From Saussurea involucrata (taxonomy: Eukaryota; Streptophyta; Magnoliopsida; Asterales; Asteraceae): DNA of 64,000 bases. The stretch lies in contig CM066324.1 in assembly GCA_033807775.1 (NCBI GenBank), forward strand, positions 133,291,501 through 133,355,500. The letters run 5' to 3'. A model generated the notes under the pieces. The model made no database searches. It saw nothing but the letters and a program-made list of their open reading frames with translations, and was not told the DNA's origin. The number at the start of each line of letters is the position of its first letter. The stretch's first letter is position 1. Below, one piece after another: positions 20,514 through 32,153 of the stretch. The position numbers were made by a program, and so were the translations under genes.

Positions 20514-23500
20514 ATGGATTGGATTCTTGATAGTGGATGCACACGTCACATGACCGGAAACCATAATCTTTTTTCATCATATGAGTCATGTGATGGTGGA
20601 CTAGTAATTTTTGGAGGAAACTCCAAAGGAAAGGTAATTGGGAAAGGTACAATTTCTTGCAACAATGTTACTTTTTTAGATGTTACGCATGTTGATAATT
20701 TGAAATTTAACTTGCTAAGTGTTCGTCAACTGTGCAAAAATGGTATAATTGTTGTTTTTGAAGAAAACTCTTGCAAAATTCTGAAAAATGGTAAAGTTCT
20801 TTTGAATGGGGTTATAAAAGGAAATCTTTATGTTTGTAAAACTGATGTAAATGAAAATGTTTGTTTATCTTCCGTATATGACAATTCGACTTTGTGGCAT
20901 AGACGTTTAGGTCACGCTAACCTTAGATTAATTCAAAATTTGAAAAATAAGGAGCTTGTGAGTAACCTTCCAAAATTAAAATTTGATAATCATTTTTGCG
21001 ATGCATGTCGTGTCGGCAAACAAACTCATGTTTCTCATAAATCAAAAAATGTGATTTCAACTAAAAGAGTTTTAGAACTTTTACACATGGATCTTTTTGG
21101 CCCTATGGCCATTCAAAGTTTTGGAGGAAATTATTACACTCTAGTAATTGTAGATGATTTTTCCCGATATACGTGGACTTTATTTTTAAAACATAAAAAT
21201 GAAGCTTTTCAAAAATTTAAGATTTTGGGAAAACGAATTCAAAACCAACAAGGTTGCACGATTGTTTCGATTCGTACGGACCATGGACGCGAATTCGATA
21301 ATGAAACTCAATTTGGTGCGTTTTGCGACAAATATGGTATAACGCACAATTTTTCTGCTCCTCGCACTCCTCAATCTAATGGGGTTGTGGAGAGGAAAAA
21401 TAGAACCCTACAAGAAATGAGTAGGACTATGCTCAATGAACATCAAGTTCCCCAAAAGTTTTGGTGTGATGCCGTAGCTACCGCGACCTATGTCCTCAAT
21501 CGTGTGCTAATTAGGAGTATCCTAAATAAGACCCCTTATGAGATCCTACGTGGTAGAAAGCCTTCCTTAGCCCATCTTAAGGTATTTGGTTGTAAATGTT
21601 TTATTTTAGACACCAAATCTTATTTGACCAAATTTGACCCAAAAGCCTATGAGGGAGTATTCCTTGGTTATTCTTGGAATAGCAAAGCCTATAGAGTCCT
21701 TAATAAAGAGACCATGGTTGTAGAAGAATCCCTAAATGTAAGCTTTGATGAAAGTCCTCCTAAACCTAGTGCACCCTTAGTAAATGATAATGGTTGTGAA
21801 GGAGATGCACTAGCCCAACATCTTAGAACCTTGGACTTAGGTACCCAATCTTTTACAAATGTAGAATCTAGTGATGCCCCTCCATGTTATGTTCCACAAG
21901 GAGTAGATGATCCTAACCTTAGAACATCTAGAGGCCATCCCGTAGATCAAATCATAGGTGACCTAAACCAAAGAACGACTAGATCACAAATCCATACCCT
22001 TTGTGCCTTTCACGCCTTTATCTCAGCCTTAGAACCTAAAAACATAGAAGAAGCTTTAGGTGATGAGGATTGGATAATGGCCATGCAAGAAGAGTTAAAC
22101 CAGTTCACTAGGAATGATGTGTGGGACTTAGTTCCTTGCCCTAGCGGTCAAACCATTATTGGCACACGATGGGTCTTTCGTAACAAGGTAGACGAAAACG
22201 GTGAAGTCACCCGAAACAAGGCACGTTTAGTTGCCAAGGGATACAATCAACAAGAAGGTATCGATTATGATGAAACCTTTGCACCAGTTGCAAGGTTAGA
22301 GTCTATTCGAATGCTTCTCGCTTTTGCAAATGCTAAAAATTTTAAATTATATCAAATGGATGTCAAAAGTGCTTTCCTAAATGGTTTTATAAATGAGGAG
22401 GTATATGTTTCCCAACCTCCCGGCTTTGAAAATTTTGAAAATCCGACGCATGTTTATAAATTAAAAAAGGCGCTTTATGGTTTAAAGCAAGCTCCGCGTG
22501 CGTGGTATGATAGATTAAAATCCTTTTTAATTACAAGTGGTTATATTATGGGTAAAATAGATAATACTTTGTTTGTCAAGTATGCTCAAAATGACATTGT
22601 GGTTGTGCAAGTGTATGTTGATGATATTATCTTTGGTTCTACAAATGAAAATCTTTGTAATGAATTTGCTACAAAAATGACTAATGAATTTGAAATGAGC
22701 ATGATGGGAGAATTAAAATTCTTCTTAGGATTGCAAATAAAACAAAGTGAAAATGGTACTTTTATAAGTCAATCAAAATACTGCAAAGACATGTTGAAAA
22801 AGTTTAATTTTGAAAATGTCAAACCTGTTGAAACTCCGATGACCACTAATCTAAAATTATCTAGTGACGAAGAGGGAACCGATTTTAATGAAAAGATTTA
22901 TCGTGGCATGATTGGTAGCTTATTGTATTTAACTGCTAGTAGACCTGATATCATGTATAGTGTGTGTTTATGTGCTCGCTTTCAATCCTCGCCTAAACAA
23001 TCTCACTATGAAGCCGTCAAGCGTATTTTTAGATATCTTAGAGGGACTACGAATCTTGGACTATGGTATCCAAAACAACCCGAGCTAGAAGTAACTTGCT
23101 TCACCGATTCCGATCTTGGTGGCTCGATGGTTGATCGAAAAAGCACTAGTGGAGTATGTGCCTTTATAGGTCTCTCGCTTGTGTCTTGGTTTTCCAAGAA
23201 ACAACATTCCGTAGCCTTATCCACTACCGAAGCGGAATATGTAGCCGCCGCGAGAGCGTGTGCTCAAGTTCTATGGATGAAGCACACACTTACCGACTTT
23301 GAGGTACGTCAATCCAAAATTCCAATTATGTGTGATAACTCAAGTGCCATAAACCTAAGTAAAAATCCCGTTTTACATTCTCGTACCAAACATATTGAGT
23401 TGCGACATCATTTTCTACGAGATAATGTTCAAAAAGGCCACATCGTGCTTGAAAAAGTTGATTCCGAAGACAATTTGGCCGATATTTTTACTAAAGCCCT

Positions 23501-23561
23501 AAACAAAAAATCGTTCTTTAAATTAAGACTTGGTTTAGGCATGCTTGAGTATAACCCATGA
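20514..23561 (+). CDS. pol of element C (protease, integrase, reverse transcriptase, RNase H)
   Basis: A 1,015-residue polyprotein open throughout. Protease: LDSGCTRHMTG at residues 5-15. GAG-pre-integrase: LWHRRLGHANL about 127. Integrase core: LHMDLFGPM about 189, RTDHGREFDN about 253, PQSNGVVERKNR about 285 (DDE residues in these three blocks). Reverse transcriptase: KALYGLKQAPRAWYD about 660 and catalytic YVDDIIFG about 700. RNase H: STTEAEYVAAARA about 902 and MCDNSSAINLSKNP about 938, ending LGLGMLEYNP. The ATG at 20514 lies only a few codons before the protease motif and five codons after an in-frame TAG, so either pol starts here or the reading frame is joined to gag at the RNA level. 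All key residues are present. Confidence 0.93.
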   Translation: MDWILDSGCTRHMTGNHNLFSSYESCDGGLVIFGGNSKGKVIGKGTISCNNVTFLDVTHVDNLKFNLLSVRQLCKNGIIVVFEENSCKILKNGKVLLNGVIKGNLYVCKTDVNENVCLSSVYDNSTLWHRRLGHANLRLIQNLKNKELVSNLPKLKFDNHFCDACRVGKQTHVSHKSKNVISTKRVLELLHMDLFGPMAIQSFGGNYYTLVIVDDFSRYTWTLFLKHKNEAFQKFKILGKRIQNQQGCTIVSIRTDHGREFDNETQFGAFCDKYGITHNFSAPRTPQSNGVVERKNRTLQEMSRTMLNEHQVPQKFWCDAVATATYVLNRVLIRSILNKTPYEILRGRKPSLAHLKVFGCKCFILDTKSYLTKFDPKAYEGVFLGYSWNSKAYRVLNKETMVVEESLNVSFDESPPKPSAPLVNDNGCEGDALAQHLRTLDLGTQSFTNVESSDAPPCYVPQGVDDPNLRTSRGHPVDQIIGDLNQRTTRSQIHTLCAFHAFISALEPKNIEEALGDEDWIMAMQEELNQFTRNDVWDLVPCPSGQTIIGTRWVFRNKVDENGEVTRNKARLVAKGYNQQEGIDYDETFAPVARLESIRMLLAFANAKNFKLYQMDVKSAFLNGFINEEVYVSQPPGFENFENPTHVYKLKKALYGLKQAPRAWYDRLKSFLITSGYIMGKIDNTLFVKYAQNDIVVVQVYVDDIIFGSTNENLCNEFATKMTNEFEMSMMGELKFFLGLQIKQSENGTFISQSKYCKDMLKKFNFENVKPVETPMTTNLKLSSDEEGTDFNEKIYRGMIGSLLYLTASRPDIMYSVCLCARFQSSPKQSHYEAVKRIFRYLRGTTNLGLWYPKQPELEVTCFTDSDLGGSMVDRKSTSGVCAFIGLSLVSWFSKKQHSVALSTTEAEYVAAARACAQVLWMKHTLTDFEVRQSKIPIMCDNSSAINLSKNPVLHSRTKHIELRHHFLRDNVQKGHIVLEKVDSEDNLADIFTKALNKKSFFKLRLGLGMLEYNP

Positions 23562-23593
23562 GATAATGCTACTCTTAATTATATGCATATTTT

Positions 23594-23724
23594 GAGGGGG
23601 AGCATCTCTCGAGGGGGAGCATAGCGTCTTTCTTAACCCTTTTTGCTTCGACAAAAGGGGGAGAGAAACCGAGTATGCTCTCGTGTTTAGCGGTTGTGTT
23701 TGTCATCATCAAAAAGGGGGAGAT
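23594..23724 (+). promoter_or_regulatory. Multiple polypurine tracts before the 3' LTR of C
   Basis: GAGGGGGAG at 23594-23602 and 23611-23619, AAAAGGGGGAG at 23653-23663, and the LTR-adjacent AAAAAGGGGGAGAT at 23711-23724. The last one is the likely plus-strand primer. Repeated copies upstream of the 3' LTR are a known Sirevirus trait. Confidence 0.8.
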
Positions 23725-24855
23725 TGTTGGTGCAAGTGTGCCACATCTCTATATATTTATTTTGATGATTCCAAACACACCGTATTATTGTTTTTCTAAC
23801 AATCTTATCCAAGTGTGCAGTTAATTGGACAACATGAAGATTTTATCTGAAGAGTCCAAGCCTGGTGTTTATGTCGTCATTATTTATATATATCTCATAA
23901 TGATAAACACCCTAAAATAATATACCACTTGGATATTTATAAAACCTTAAATACTGTTTTTAAATTAAAGATATTTAAATTTTATTTAAAACTAAAGTTT
24001 TATTAAAATTATTAAAATAATTTTTTAAATTAATTTGTCAACCTCAAATCTGGTTTCACATCTTCTTTTACTGTTCATTCTTTTTTTTGAAGAAGTTTCA
24101 GCCGAAAGCAACCAGCGCTGCCATACTCCCCTTGTACGATGTGTCAGGCGGTATACCGCCAAGGACACCGCGGTATACCGCGGCTGGATGTCTGGTGTCA
24201 GGCTTTTGCAGGTTGACTTCCTTTTGTCAGGATCACCTTTTCTGGGCGGTATACCGCGCTCATATAGGCGGTATACCGCGGTGAACTTTTGACCGTTGCC
24301 ACGTCCAGCTTAAATACATGCAGCTTCTCAGCATTTATGTATATAGACAAGCAGACATTGAATACCTAGCTTCCAAAAGGATTACTCAGCTCCTCATCTC
24401 ATTTAATAACTTATTCAAGTTATAATTTTTGAGTGATCAATCTCTCACAAATCCAAGTGTTATACTTATACAAGAGTGATTAACATTGTGAGATATATTC
24501 TCTTGTAAGTATTTGAATAGTGTGAGTGATTCACGTTCTCAAGCAAAAGCAAGAGATTTTATTATCATTGTATCAAGGTTTGTGTTCTACCATAAAGAAC
24601 ACTTATAGTGAATCAGTGTGTCGAGAAGTGTCTCGGCAAGTGGACTAGCCAGCCAGTTGGTGGTGAACCACTTTAAATCTCGGTGTCGGTATCAACGTTC
24701 TCTACCCTTATCTCTTTATATTCCCGTTGTGCACTTAATTTTATTTATATATTTGTTGTGCATGCAATATTTATTGTTGATTTTGATAAGAGAATTTTTA
24801 TTCGTGAAATATTTTTAAATACAACCTTTACCCCCCCCCTAAGGTTGTCCTAACA
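23725..24855 (+). repeat. 3' LTR of element C
   Basis: 1,131 bp, nearly identical to the 5' LTR (one substitution, one extra C in the C-run). Palindromes at 24147-24160, 24168-24183, 24246-24257 and 24268-24279. Confidence 0.93.
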
Positions 24856-24860
24856 CTTTT

Positions 24861-27328
24861 TCATTTTGCTTTATCTGAAGACCAAGGAAATATGTTAGTT
24901 CACCCATCATTCTCATCTTATACTCATCTTTCATTCTATCAGCGAAACGAGTACAAAGATCAGGGTTAGTAGAGCCAAATATAATGTCATCAACATATAT
25001 CTGAACAAGAATGATATGACCTTTTACTTTCCTGAAAAATAGAGTTTTGTCGATTTTACCTCGCTCAAATTGTCCAATATGGAGATAAGTAGAAAGAGTG
25101 TCATACCATGCACGTGGAGCTTGCTTTAAGCCATAAAGTGCCTTATCCAGTTTATAAACATAACCTGGACGCTTAGGATCTAAGAATCCTGGAGGTTGTT
25201 CCACATAGACTTCTTCATTCAGCTTTCCATTTAGAAACGTTGACTTAACATCCATCTGATATACTTTGAAGTCTTTGTGTACAGCGTATGCTAAGAATAG
25301 ACGAATAGATTCTAGTCTTGCTACTGGAGCAAATGTTTCGTCATAATCTATGCCTTCCTCTTGTCTGTATTCCTGAGCAACAAGACGAGCCTTGTTGAGG
25401 GTAACAGTTCCATGTTCGTCCAACTTGTTTCGATAGACCCATTTAGTGCCTATCACTGTTTTGTCAGTTGGTCTTCGAACAAGTTTCCAAACTTTGTTTC
25501 TTTCGAATTCAGCCAGCTCTTCTTGCATGGCGCTGACCCAGTTTGGATCTTTGAGGGCATCATCTACTTTCTTTGGTTCAGTCAGAGAAATAAAGTTAAC
25601 AAATAAACATATATTACCTGCACTTCGTCGAGTCTGAACACCAGTGTTTGGATCACCAAGAATTTGATCAATTGGGTGATTTACAGTCCATCGCTGAGCC
25701 GGAGCGTGAGACGCTGACTCAACCTGAACTGGAGGAGCTGAAGATGAAGCTTCAGCGACGTCTGGAGTATCAGCCAAGAGAGGAATGGATGCAGTTGTCA
25801 TTATATTCACTGATTGCTGAGAAGTAGATGGAATGTCTGAGACATTGGGTTCAAAAGCAGGTATAGTGTTTATAGGAACAACTGAGACCCATGATGTTTC
25901 AGCTTCACTATTCTGCATATTTGGAATGATAGTAGGACCATCATCTTCAACTGTATGAGCACGAGGAGTGGGAATATCTTCTGAATCACCAAGATGAGAA
26001 AACATCCATTGATTCAGTTCTTCAGTATCAGCGGACGGTTTAGAGTTCGCTGAACGGGATTCGTCAAACGTGACGTGAATTGTTTCTTCAACAGTTTGTC
26101 TTCTTCGATTAAAGACTCTGAAGACTTTGGAGACTGAGTATCCAAGAAAGATTCCATCATCAGCCTTAGGATCAAACTTTCCAAGGGCATCTCTGTTATT
26201 CAGTATGAAACACTGACATCCAAAGATGTGAAGAAAGCTGATTGAAGGCTTTCTCCCATGAAATAGTTCATAGGCTGTTTTATTGAATCTTTTAACTATC
26301 AGCGACCTGTTTTGCGTAAAACAAGCGGTGTTGACAGCTTCTGCCCAAAACTGAGTAGGCAGGTGAGAATCGCTGAGCATTGAACGTGCAACTTCGATAA
26401 TTGTTCTATTTCTTCTTTCAGCGACTCCATTTTGTTGCGGTGTTCTCACTGAAGAGAAGTTGTGAGAAATACCCTTACTCTCAAAGAAGGAATCAAGAGA
26501 ACTGTTTTTGAATTCAGTCCCATGATCACTCCTTATTGAGCGAACGGTCAAATTGTTCAGGGTTTCCATCTTCCGAACAAAGGTGATGAGTTCTTCAGGG
26601 GTGTCACTCTTGGAACGGAGAAACATAACCCATGTATAACGAGAGAATTCATCAACTATGACCAGTGTATATTTCTTTCCAGCGATGGATTGTTTGTTAA
26701 CAAGGCCAAACAAATCCATATGGAGTAGTTGTAGAGGAGATGACACTGAGGAGGCTTGCTTTGACTTAAAACTTGCTTTGGTCTGCTTCCCTTTCTCACA
26801 CGATGAACATAAAGACTCTTTGGCGTATGAGTGTTGAGGTAGACCAGTGACTAACTCTTTTGAAGAAAGAGTGTTTAGTGTCTTGAAATTCAGATGAGAG
26901 AGCCTCTTATGCCATAGCCAGTTGACATCAGATGAGGCTTTTGAGAAGAAACAGGAGTTCTCAGTGGTGGTTGAGTCCATGTTTATTACATAAACATTTT
27001 CCAAACGATAACCGCTGAGAGCTATCTTCTCCTTTTTGTCAGTGACAAAGCAGGATTCCTTGGTAAAGATTACCTTGTTATCCTTGTCGCAAAGCTGACT
27101 GATGCTTAACAGATTATGCTTCAGCCCTTCAACATATGCGACTCTTCTGAAGGTGGTTGTACCATTAGAGAGTACACCAAACCCTCGGGTATGTCCTTTT
27201 CCATTTCCACCGAAAGTAACAGATGGACCCTTCTCTTCCTTGTATTCAGCGAACATGCTTTTCTTTCCAGTCATGTGTCTAGAGCATCCGCTATCGAGAT
27301 ACCGGATACCCTTCTGAACCTGCATCAC
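24861..27328 (-). pseudogene. pol of element A, proximal part (protease, integrase, most of reverse transcriptase)
   Basis: Minus-strand reading: protease YLDSGCSRHMTG near the start, GAG-pre-integrase WLWHKRLSHLNF, integrase with RSDHGTEFKN and PQQNGVAERRNR, then reverse transcriptase with DKALYGLKQAPRAWYD and YVDDIIFGS. The frame is open from 27328 until the border with element C, where LGLQIKQNEK is followed by residues contributed by the C LTR. Gag and pol are in the same frame, with one stop (TAA, 27340-27338) and three sense codons between them, so the usual product would need stop read-through or another route. Interrupted by C, hence a pseudogene. Confidence 0.9.
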
Positions 27329-27337
27329 AAAGGAAGA

Positions 27338-29745
27338 TTAGTTTTTCTTGTGTACCCACTTAACCATGTGTACACGTTTGTCAGTGGAAGTAGTTGGAAT
27401 GGAAGGTTCAGCAATCTTCGCAGCATTTGAAGATTCAGCTTTGTCGGTCTTAACTTTGGTTAATTTGTTAACCTCAGTGGTCTTCTTTGCCTTGGGGGCA
27501 ATCTTCACCTTAGCTATCTTTTCAGCTTTGGTGGCTGTGGGGCACTTACTAGCAATATGATCAGTGAGTCCACAGTGATAACATTTCCTATAACTAAAAG
27601 TAGTTCTAGGACTATTTGAATGCTGAGCTTTTGATTTAGAATTAGAAGGACCAGCACCAAATAAGCTTTTGGCTTTTGAAATGGGAGGAACGTTTAGTTC
27701 TTCAGATTTCTTACCAAGGACATCCACTCTGAGTCTAGGAGTAGATCGCTGAATAGACCCACGCTGAGTAGATCCAGAGATTTGATTCCTTGATCCAGAT
27801 GAATAAATCACTAAAGTTTTAGAAGTATTCAGCTTTGGTACTAAAGTACCCTTCTGAGGATTTTGGTTAAAAGCAATTCCTTTACCTTTATCTTTAAAGA
27901 CAGGGGTAGGTTTTGGATAAACCATTTTTTCTTTACCTTTTGAAGAGGTAGAAATTTCCTCAGGAATAGGAGGTCTGGACGAGGAACACTGAGAGGATGA
28001 AGTGTCAGCGACTGAGGATACGAAAGTTCCAAATAAGAGCATGGAACGAATAGTGGTTGGTTCTTGAGTTTCATATTTGTAACCGAGACCACGTTTATCA
28101 CTCAGGGGTATCTGAGACTTAATTATCTCAATGATCTTTGTTGAAGAATTACACCATCCTTCAACAGTAGCTTTTTCAGCTTTCAATGCAGCGATAGCTT
28201 CTGCTCGTTCGATTTTGACTAGCTGATTTAAATGCACTTGATCTTTAAAATCTTCTTCAATTTTAGAAAGCTTTTCTATTTGAAGGTGACAGTTTTTAAG
28301 CTGTTCAGCGAGATCAAGGTTTTGGTTTTCAACTATAGTTTTGCCATTCATGGCTTCATATAAACTTCTAGTCAAGAGATCGATTTTACGGAGACTATCA
28401 GCTTCATCAATATTTGCAATATTTGTAAAGAAGGAAGGTGATACCTGAATTGCAGAGGTTGAAGTAGAGGGAATGTCTGAACTTTCTTCCTCATCTTCAA
28501 TCTTTGCCATAAGACAGAGATTGGCTTCATCATCTTCAGAGTCAGATGATGATTCTTCTTCTTCAGAAGCAGCCCAATCGTAAACCATCAGTCCTTTGCC
28601 TTTCTTCTTGAAGCTTTTCAGCTTCGCATATTTTTCTTTCAGCTTAGCATATTTGTCATCTTTATTCCTGGGAATAAAGGATTTCTTGGGAAACGCTGAG
28701 TTTCTCGATACTTTCTTAGACCTGCACTCGTTAGCGAAATGTCCAGTTTTTCGCAGTTAAAACAAGTAGCAGTAGCCTTATCAACAGGAGTTGATGATCT
28801 TGGCTTATTAGTTATAGAAAGAGGTTTGTTCTTACTGAATATTTTCTTTTTGGCGAATCTCCTGAACTTTTTAGTTAGGAGAGCCAAAGATTCATCATTA
28901 TCTGAAGAGTCAGAATCTGATGACCTTTCAGAGTTACTCTCTAACTCAGTGATAGTGACCGATGGTCGCTGAGTAGAGGGTTCCTCTGAGATTAAGGCAA
29001 CATGGGTGCTTTTGGAATCTTTTACAAGATTCTTCTTAAGATGGCTTGATTGCTCATGATTCAGCATCGTGCCATATAAGGTAGCAAGGGTCATTGATCT
29101 TAGATCTTTTGACAGCTTGAGACACATAGAATAACTGTCCGAGCTTTCAGGTAAACATTCTAGAAACTTTGTCAGCACTTCAAAGTTAGAATATTCCTTA
29201 CCAACAGTTTTCAAATCTATTATTAAGCAATTAAAACGTTGGTGAACTTCAGAGAGAGTCTCAATTTTACCACAAATGAAACTTTCATACTATCTTACCA
29301 GGTTGATCTTTCGAGAGTCCTGGACTTCAACAGTACCTTCATACTGAACACATATTGTGTCCCACATGGCTTTTGAGGATTTCAGGTTCATGACGGAATG
29401 GTAGACTTCATCAGGAAGAGCCATGGATAGTATGGATCTGGCTTTGGTGTCGATAGCCACTTTCTTCTTATCTTCGTCAGTCCATGTATGAACTTCTTTG
29501 GGTACCGGCCTTTCTGGAATAGCAGGTCTATTCTCAGTGGCTGGTACTGCGGCATCAATTCTTACAGGAATGAATGGGCCGTTTTCAAGATAATAAGGCA
29601 TAGTAGGGTCTACACCTTCTAGGAAGAGAGTCATCCTATTTTTCCATAGATTAAAATTATCTCTGGAGAATCTAGGGGGTTTTGCAAGAGAACCATTGTC
29701 GATATAATTTGTGTTTGTGTTGGTAGCCATTTTCAGAAATAGCAA
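27338..29745 (-). pseudogene. gag of element A, with a nonsense codon and a frameshift
   Basis: The Sirevirus-type particle protein. It starts MATNTNTNYIDNGSLAKPP (internal ATG a few codons after 29745) with a UBN2-type capsid domain. A TAG at 29292-29290 stands where copy B has Gln. The frame continues at 29214-28639 to a first zinc knuckle (CFNC...), where a one-base deletion near 28735 shifts the frame. A third piece (28588-27338) has a coiled-coil segment (EQLKNCHLQIEKLSKIEEDF) and a second zinc knuckle CYHCGLTDHIASKC near 27590, ending WVHKKN. Copy B lacks the first knuckle by deletion, so A preserves the fuller layout. Confidence 0.85.
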
Positions 29746-29798
29746 GGAAGAGAAATCTTAGTATAGACTAGATCTTGTTTATGAGTTTAAACAAATCC

Positions 29799-29810
29799 GC
29801 TCTGATACCA
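29799..29810 (-). other. Primer-binding site of element A
   Basis: Minus strand TGGTATCAGAGC, complementary to the 3' end of initiator-Met tRNA, two bases from the LTR end. Confidence 0.92.
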
Positions 29811-29812
29811 CT

Positions 29813-30120
29813 TGTTGGTCCCGAAGGGCTATACAAGTTTGTAGAAGGGGGGGGGGGGGGGGGTTGAATACAAACACACAGTTTTTACTTTTCTAAATTG
29901 TTTATTGATAAATATTAACAATTTACAGCTTGTTGCGGAAACAAGATTAAGGATAAACCTAAATCTAAACAAGTTGGAACACTAAGTTTCTTGCACTAAG
30001 AAAGAGAAGGAAATTACTAATAACAACCTATCTCAAGATAAGAAGGATGAACTTGTCCAGAGTTAGCAAGTTACTTCAAAATGAAGTGAGTTCTTCTTCT
30101 TATATACTGCATGCATTTAA
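29813..30120 (-). repeat. Truncated 5' LTR of element A
   Basis: Matches 9892 to about 10200 of the 3' LTR, ending at TATATACTGCATGCATTTAA (plus strand), where it meets the D copy of the next element. About 650 bp of U3, including the G-box, is lost, so this LTR probably cannot start transcription. It has a 17-base G-run at 29847-29863 (11 in the 3' LTR). Confidence 0.85.
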
Positions 30121-32153
30121 GATTTCTCAGTCAACATATTTCCATACAGCTTCATTCCATACAGCTTCATTCCAACCTTGTACATCTCCTCTACGTCAGA
30201 TCTAGAGCATATTCTGATAAGTCTTCCCCATGTAGAACAGACTTCAAACTTCCCATCTGCTCTTTTGATTCTAATGTACTCCTTTCTCTTCTCTATCAAT
30301 GTGTCCCAGAAGATGATCTCAGGAGCCATAGAAGCTAATGGTTTAACTTTGATTGGACTAGTATCAACCACAGTAATATACATATCACATTGAGCATTTG
30401 TTTGTGATTGTACATTGCTTGGTTGACCTGATGGAGTTGCCACTTCTTCTTCAGCAACTTTTTGATCAGCTTTCTCTTTCACAACTTCCTCCTTAGCTTC
30501 TTCTACAATGGGTTCCACCCTAGGCTTCTTTACAACTTTCTTCTTTGAAGCTATAGACTTTGTTCTTGGTCTTTTGTTTGACACCATCTTGGTTCTTTTG
30601 AGTGATTTAACAGCTTCAGGAATGGTTTCAGCTGTTTCCTTTGTTTCTGCTGCTTCAGGGATGGTTTCTGCTGCCTTATGTTTTTCAGCAACATTAACCA
30701 TTTCTGCTGCTTGAATGGTTTCTGCTGCTTTTTGACTAGCAGCATTAACCATTTCTGCTGCTCTATCTGTTACTGCTTCTTTTACTATCTTTGATACTGC
30801 TGCTTCAACACTATTCTTCACAATCTCAAATACCTCCGCTTCAATCTCAGATTTAGTTACTGTAGATACAGATACTGCTTCCTTCTCACTTTCAGATACC
30901 GCTGCATCAACAAGACTCTTCATAATTTCAGCTACTGCTGCTTCAATCTCAGATACTGCATCATTAACTGTTTCTACTGCTTTTTCTGTGGTTTCTGCTG
31001 CTTGAAACTCAGATACTACTTCCTTCTCATTTTCTGCAGTTTCAGTTACTGCTGCTTTCTCACTTTCTGCTTCCTTTGCAACTTCTGCAACATGCTCAGC
31101 CTCCCCCTCAACCTTATGCTCATTCTCCCCCTCAACCTTTGCATCCTCCATGTTTAGTTCAGTTTCTAACTCCCCCTTTTTGGAAGCATCAATGGTTGAT
31201 CTTCTCCTTTTCAGAACATACTGAGCTTTCTTCCTTCTTTGCAGCAGCTTGGTGATCATCTTCTTATTCTTCTCTATCTTTGTGTGTTGATAAAGAACCA
31301 CCTTCTTAAGCTCATCAATCTCCTTCTGCTGATTCATGACATCAATGTTGATGTTGGCAATGGTTTCCATCAATTCCTCATAAGTATATCTATCCTCACC
31401 TGGTTTAGAAGTGTTTACCTCCCTTACAGGATCATTGGAAGTTTTAGTAGGTGTCTCTTGCCTAGCAAAAGCACAACCTACTCCCATGGTTTCTTGGCGC
31501 CTGGGTCCTCTGAATGTTTTCACATTCTGAGTTGCCGTGGGGAAGGTCTTAGTGATGTTACCACTGTCCTTCTCTTTGCTAGCAGAAGTAGTGGCAGCCT
31601 TGCAGCCCACATGCTCATCCTTCTCCTTAGAGAGCACCTTCTTGGGGTTGGGAGACACCCATGTGGTTACCCTTTTGATATTCTCTATTGGAGAATGCTC
31701 CAATAGAGGGCTTGTAGGCTTTGGGCTATTAGGAGATACACCAAGGGAAGGAACCTTGTGTACCTTTCTTCTTTCAAACTTCTTGGTGATTTTGGGAGTG
31801 GGTCTTAAAAGAATGGACTGTGAGATTTCTTTGGTGATGGAAGGTTGGGATTGGCCATCAGTGGGTGTGTCTAATGGGGGCCTTGACCCTGATGCCATAC
31901 CTTCAGTGGTGTGGGACACAACCATCATTGTAGAGAACAATGGAGTGTCAACTCCTTCCGAGTCCCTGGAAGTTCTTCTCATATTTGAGAAGACCTTTCC
32001 TTTAGGGGGTTTAGGTACATATACCTCATTAAATTGAGGCAAATCCGTCAATTCCTGAGTAATTACTGCTTGGACAAACCTTGGGTACATATAAAAACTC
32101 TTTTTGGATTCCAGGTTTGACACAAGATCATTGAAAATCATTTGTGAAATCAT
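30121..32153 (-). pseudogene. Accessory ORF of copy D, C-terminally truncated
   Basis: An open frame of about 678 residues after the pol deletion. It starts MISQMIFNDLVSNLESKKSF and contains YMYPRFVQAVI, a feature of the extra ORF in many plant copia elements. A basic Ser/Pro region and a coiled coil follow (EELMETIANINIDVMNQQKE...), then a long Ala/Glu/Val heptad-rich stretch, then Lys-rich KKVVKKPRVEP. It ends after YGNMLTE, where sequence from the LTR of A adds the last residues; copy E shows that about 100 more residues belong here. D also carries a 15-bp duplication (YGMKLYGMKLYG). Function unknown. The pol deletion probably removed the true N-terminus as well. Confidence 0.75.

Larger units (their letters stand above)
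17041..24855 (+). mobile_element. Young, apparently intact copia element C inserted in the pol of A
   Basis: 7,815 bp with 5' LTR 17041-18170 and 3' LTR 23725-24855, TG...CA ends, and a perfect target duplication CTTTT (17036-17040 and 24856-24860). By eye the two LTRs differ only by one C/T change (near 17575/24259) and one base in a C-run near the end. Gag (640 codons) and pol (1015 codons) are both open. Repeated GGGGGAG tracts before the 3' LTR suggest the Sirevirus group, though no extra ORF follows pol. Best candidate in the window for an autonomous or recently active element. Confidence 0.93.
9892..30120 (-). mobile_element. Sirevirus-like copia element A (antisense), split by element C and 5'-truncated
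   Basis: On the minus strand the order is: truncated 5' LTR (30120-29813), primer site (29810-29799), gag (29745-27338), pol (27328-24861, interrupted by element C at 24855-17041, resumed 17040-16230), an internal regulatory region, a three-part accessory gene (15263-11120), polypurine tract (about 10863-10851) and 3' LTR (10850-9892). Copy B at 52352 onward is the same family in the opposite orientation and helps define A's parts. GGGGGAG purine tracts and a long extra ORF after pol are Sirevirus traits. The 5' LTR keeps only its last 308 bp, so U3 is gone. Confidence 0.88.

Noticed and set aside
31239..32037. Plus-strand ORFs of 155 and 166 codons, repeated about 5.96 kb further on
   Set aside because: Antisense shadows of the D and E accessory ORFs; their repetition only reflects the tandem duplication.
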